Shown here: positions 5,617 through 6,570 of the stretch, piece after piece
Numbering within the stretch: the stretch's first letter is position 1
Layout of the letters: the number at the start of each line of letters is the position of its first letter
Source: Hominicoprocola sp037419475
Lineage (GTDB): Bacteria; Bacillota; Clostridia; Oscillospirales; Oscillospiraceae
Assembly (NCBI GenBank): GCA_037419475.1
Contig: JAXYYF010000107.1
Location: 1-6,570 of the forward strand
Length of the DNA stretch: 6,570 nt
Reading direction: 5' to 3'
The notes under the pieces: generated by a model
The model's database searches: none
Seen by the model: the letters and a program-made list of their open reading frames with translations, nothing else
What the model was told of the DNA's origin: nothing
Program-made: the position numbers and the translations under genes

Positions 5617-5859
5617 GTAATTTTCGACGGCAATGGCGGAACTTGGGACGGTTACGGGCAAAGGCTGTCGAGGCGTGGCTTTACTTCCGGTTCGATGATA
5701 GGGAAGACAATGGACATCGGCTTCCGCTTTACCAGGCCCGGATACACATTGACGGGCTACAACACGCAGGCGGATGGCAAGGGAACGGCCTATCCGATCG
5801 ACAGCATCACGATTGACAAGAGCATGGAGCTACCCGTCCAGATCCTCTATGCCCAGTGG
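5617..5859 (+). repeat. Flg_new-like repeat 2
   Basis: VIFDGNGGTWDG, FRFTRPGYTLTGYNTQADGKGTAYPID and ILYAQW appear in order, the complete Listeria-Bacteroides repeat signature. It lies wholly in the third frame segment and is intact. Confidence 0.75.
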
Positions 5860-6390
5860 GAACCGGGGTATCATCTTGAGGACAATGTATCGCTGGTGAT
5901 CGGCGGCGAGGATAAGGGTGATCTGCTGGATAGTACAACTGAGTGCAGCGGCACGGGCTGGACGTATCAGAGCGTCGATGGCGTGAGCGTGCTGCATTTG
6001 ACGAAGGACTACAACGGCGGCAGCATTATCTGCAAGCGCGAGAACGTGAACATTGTCTTCGATGACGCGGTCAGCACGAAGCGGATCGAAGTGAGCGGCG
6101 CGCTGACGCTTACGGCAAACGGCGATTATGCTAAAGTTTATGAGAGCGATGACACCGCGATTCGCGCAGAGAGTGTCACGCTGGCGGCGGCAGCGGGAAA
6201 TTATAAGATCGTTTCTGAGAAGAACACTGCGATCCAGGCGAAGTCCCTGTATTTGAATTCTGACGATGCGAGGATCGAAGGCAGCCCAGCAGTTCCCGAT
6301 GGTACCGAAATTACGTGCGGGGAGAAAGCGAGGCTCCAGACCAATCGCAATTCTAACGGTACGATTTCGGCACTGTATACCTATCCGAAG

Positions 6391-6570
6391 AGCGTGACGC
6401 TCTACGGCAACGGCGGCAAGTACGGCGAGGCCGATGTTGTCACCGTCGACTATCCCGACAAGGGCTCGCTGGATTTGGGCCAGTATGAAGAAACCGTAAC
6501 GCTCGCGTGGGCGAACGCCGACTGGTCGAAGGCGGCGAAGGTCAAGGCGTTCTTCCTTGACGCGGACCGC
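6391..6570 (+). repeat. Divergent Flg_new-like repeat 3, partial
   Basis: SVTLYGNGGKYGEADVVTVDYPDKGSLDL resembles the first half of the other repeats, followed by a lysine/alanine-rich WSKAAKVKAFFLDADR that fits less well. Cut by the window edge. Confidence 0.4.

Larger units (their letters stand above)
5007..6570 (+). pseudogene. Secreted cell-surface protein with Flg_new/InlB B-type repeats, two frame breaks, partial (C-terminus beyond window)
   Basis: ATG 5007 (Shine-Dalgarno AAGGGG 4991-4996) is chosen over in-frame ATG 4977 because it begins a textbook signal peptide: basic HSRKIR, hydrophobic VFSLSMVLVLLLTLI, then PAQA|A as the likely cleavage site. The frame stops at TAG 5322-5324, but repeat homology continues in the -1 frame (VNSDIGVEALYAVWLK) to about 5461, and then in the next -1 frame, open from 5461 to the window end. 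The first break falls within 5273-5321, most simply in ATGGCACC near 5300. The second is at the T4 run 5461-5464, where one added T restores DDFYDAGSEWKTEY. After repair the order is: signal peptide, repeat 1, a linker, repeat 2, a region rich in short beta-strand-like units (about 5860-6390, SGTGWTYQSVDGVSVLHL onwards), then repeat 3. Family knowledge: such proteins are exported adhesin-like surface proteins. It could be a decayed gene or two base-call errors. Confidence 0.75.

Overview
The window looks like a GC-rich, gut-type Clostridia chromosome (Oscillospiraceae-like is my inference). The reasons are strong AGGAGG-type ribosome binding sites, GC-rich codons set against AT-rich promoters, an RpiR-family regulator, a Clostridia-type MATE transporter, and a secreted protein with Listeria-Bacteroides (Flg_new / InlB B-type) repeats. 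No species call is possible from the sequence alone.

Layout. Positions 1-666 (minus) hold the N-terminal part of an octopine/nopaline-dehydrogenase-family enzyme that runs off the left edge. Positions 752-2137 (minus) hold a GltS sodium/glutamate symporter immediately upstream of it. The two are probably one transcript, because the 85-bp gap holds a strong hairpin but no U-tract on the minus strand. Positions 2138-2506 are a divergent control region. It has a near-consensus promoter firing left (gltS), an extended -10 promoter firing right (rpiR), two A/T-rich palindromes bracketing the gltS promoter, and a roughly 200-nt gltS leader with a multi-helix RNA fold. Positions 2507-3370 (plus) encode an RpiR-type HTH+SIS regulator. 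It is joined through a TGATG / 15-codon mini-ORF / GTGA arrangement to a MATE efflux transporter (3414-4754), which ends at a strong terminator (4773-4813).

The right third (4933-6570, plus) is a surface-protein locus. A leader with three tandem hairpins, the last abutting the Shine-Dalgarno, precedes a signal-peptide protein with Flg_new-like repeats. Its reading frame is broken twice, each time by a net -1 shift, and it runs off the right edge.

How the parts may work together (inference). The RpiR protein probably senses a phosphosugar-like ligand through its SIS domain and controls the divergent gltS-opine dehydrogenase pair and its own operon with the MATE pump. GltS would import glutamate. 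The dehydrogenase could couple an amino acid and a 2-oxoacid reductively, regenerating NAD+, or run the reverse reaction. The most interesting unexplained element is the structured gltS leader, a candidate cis-regulatory RNA.
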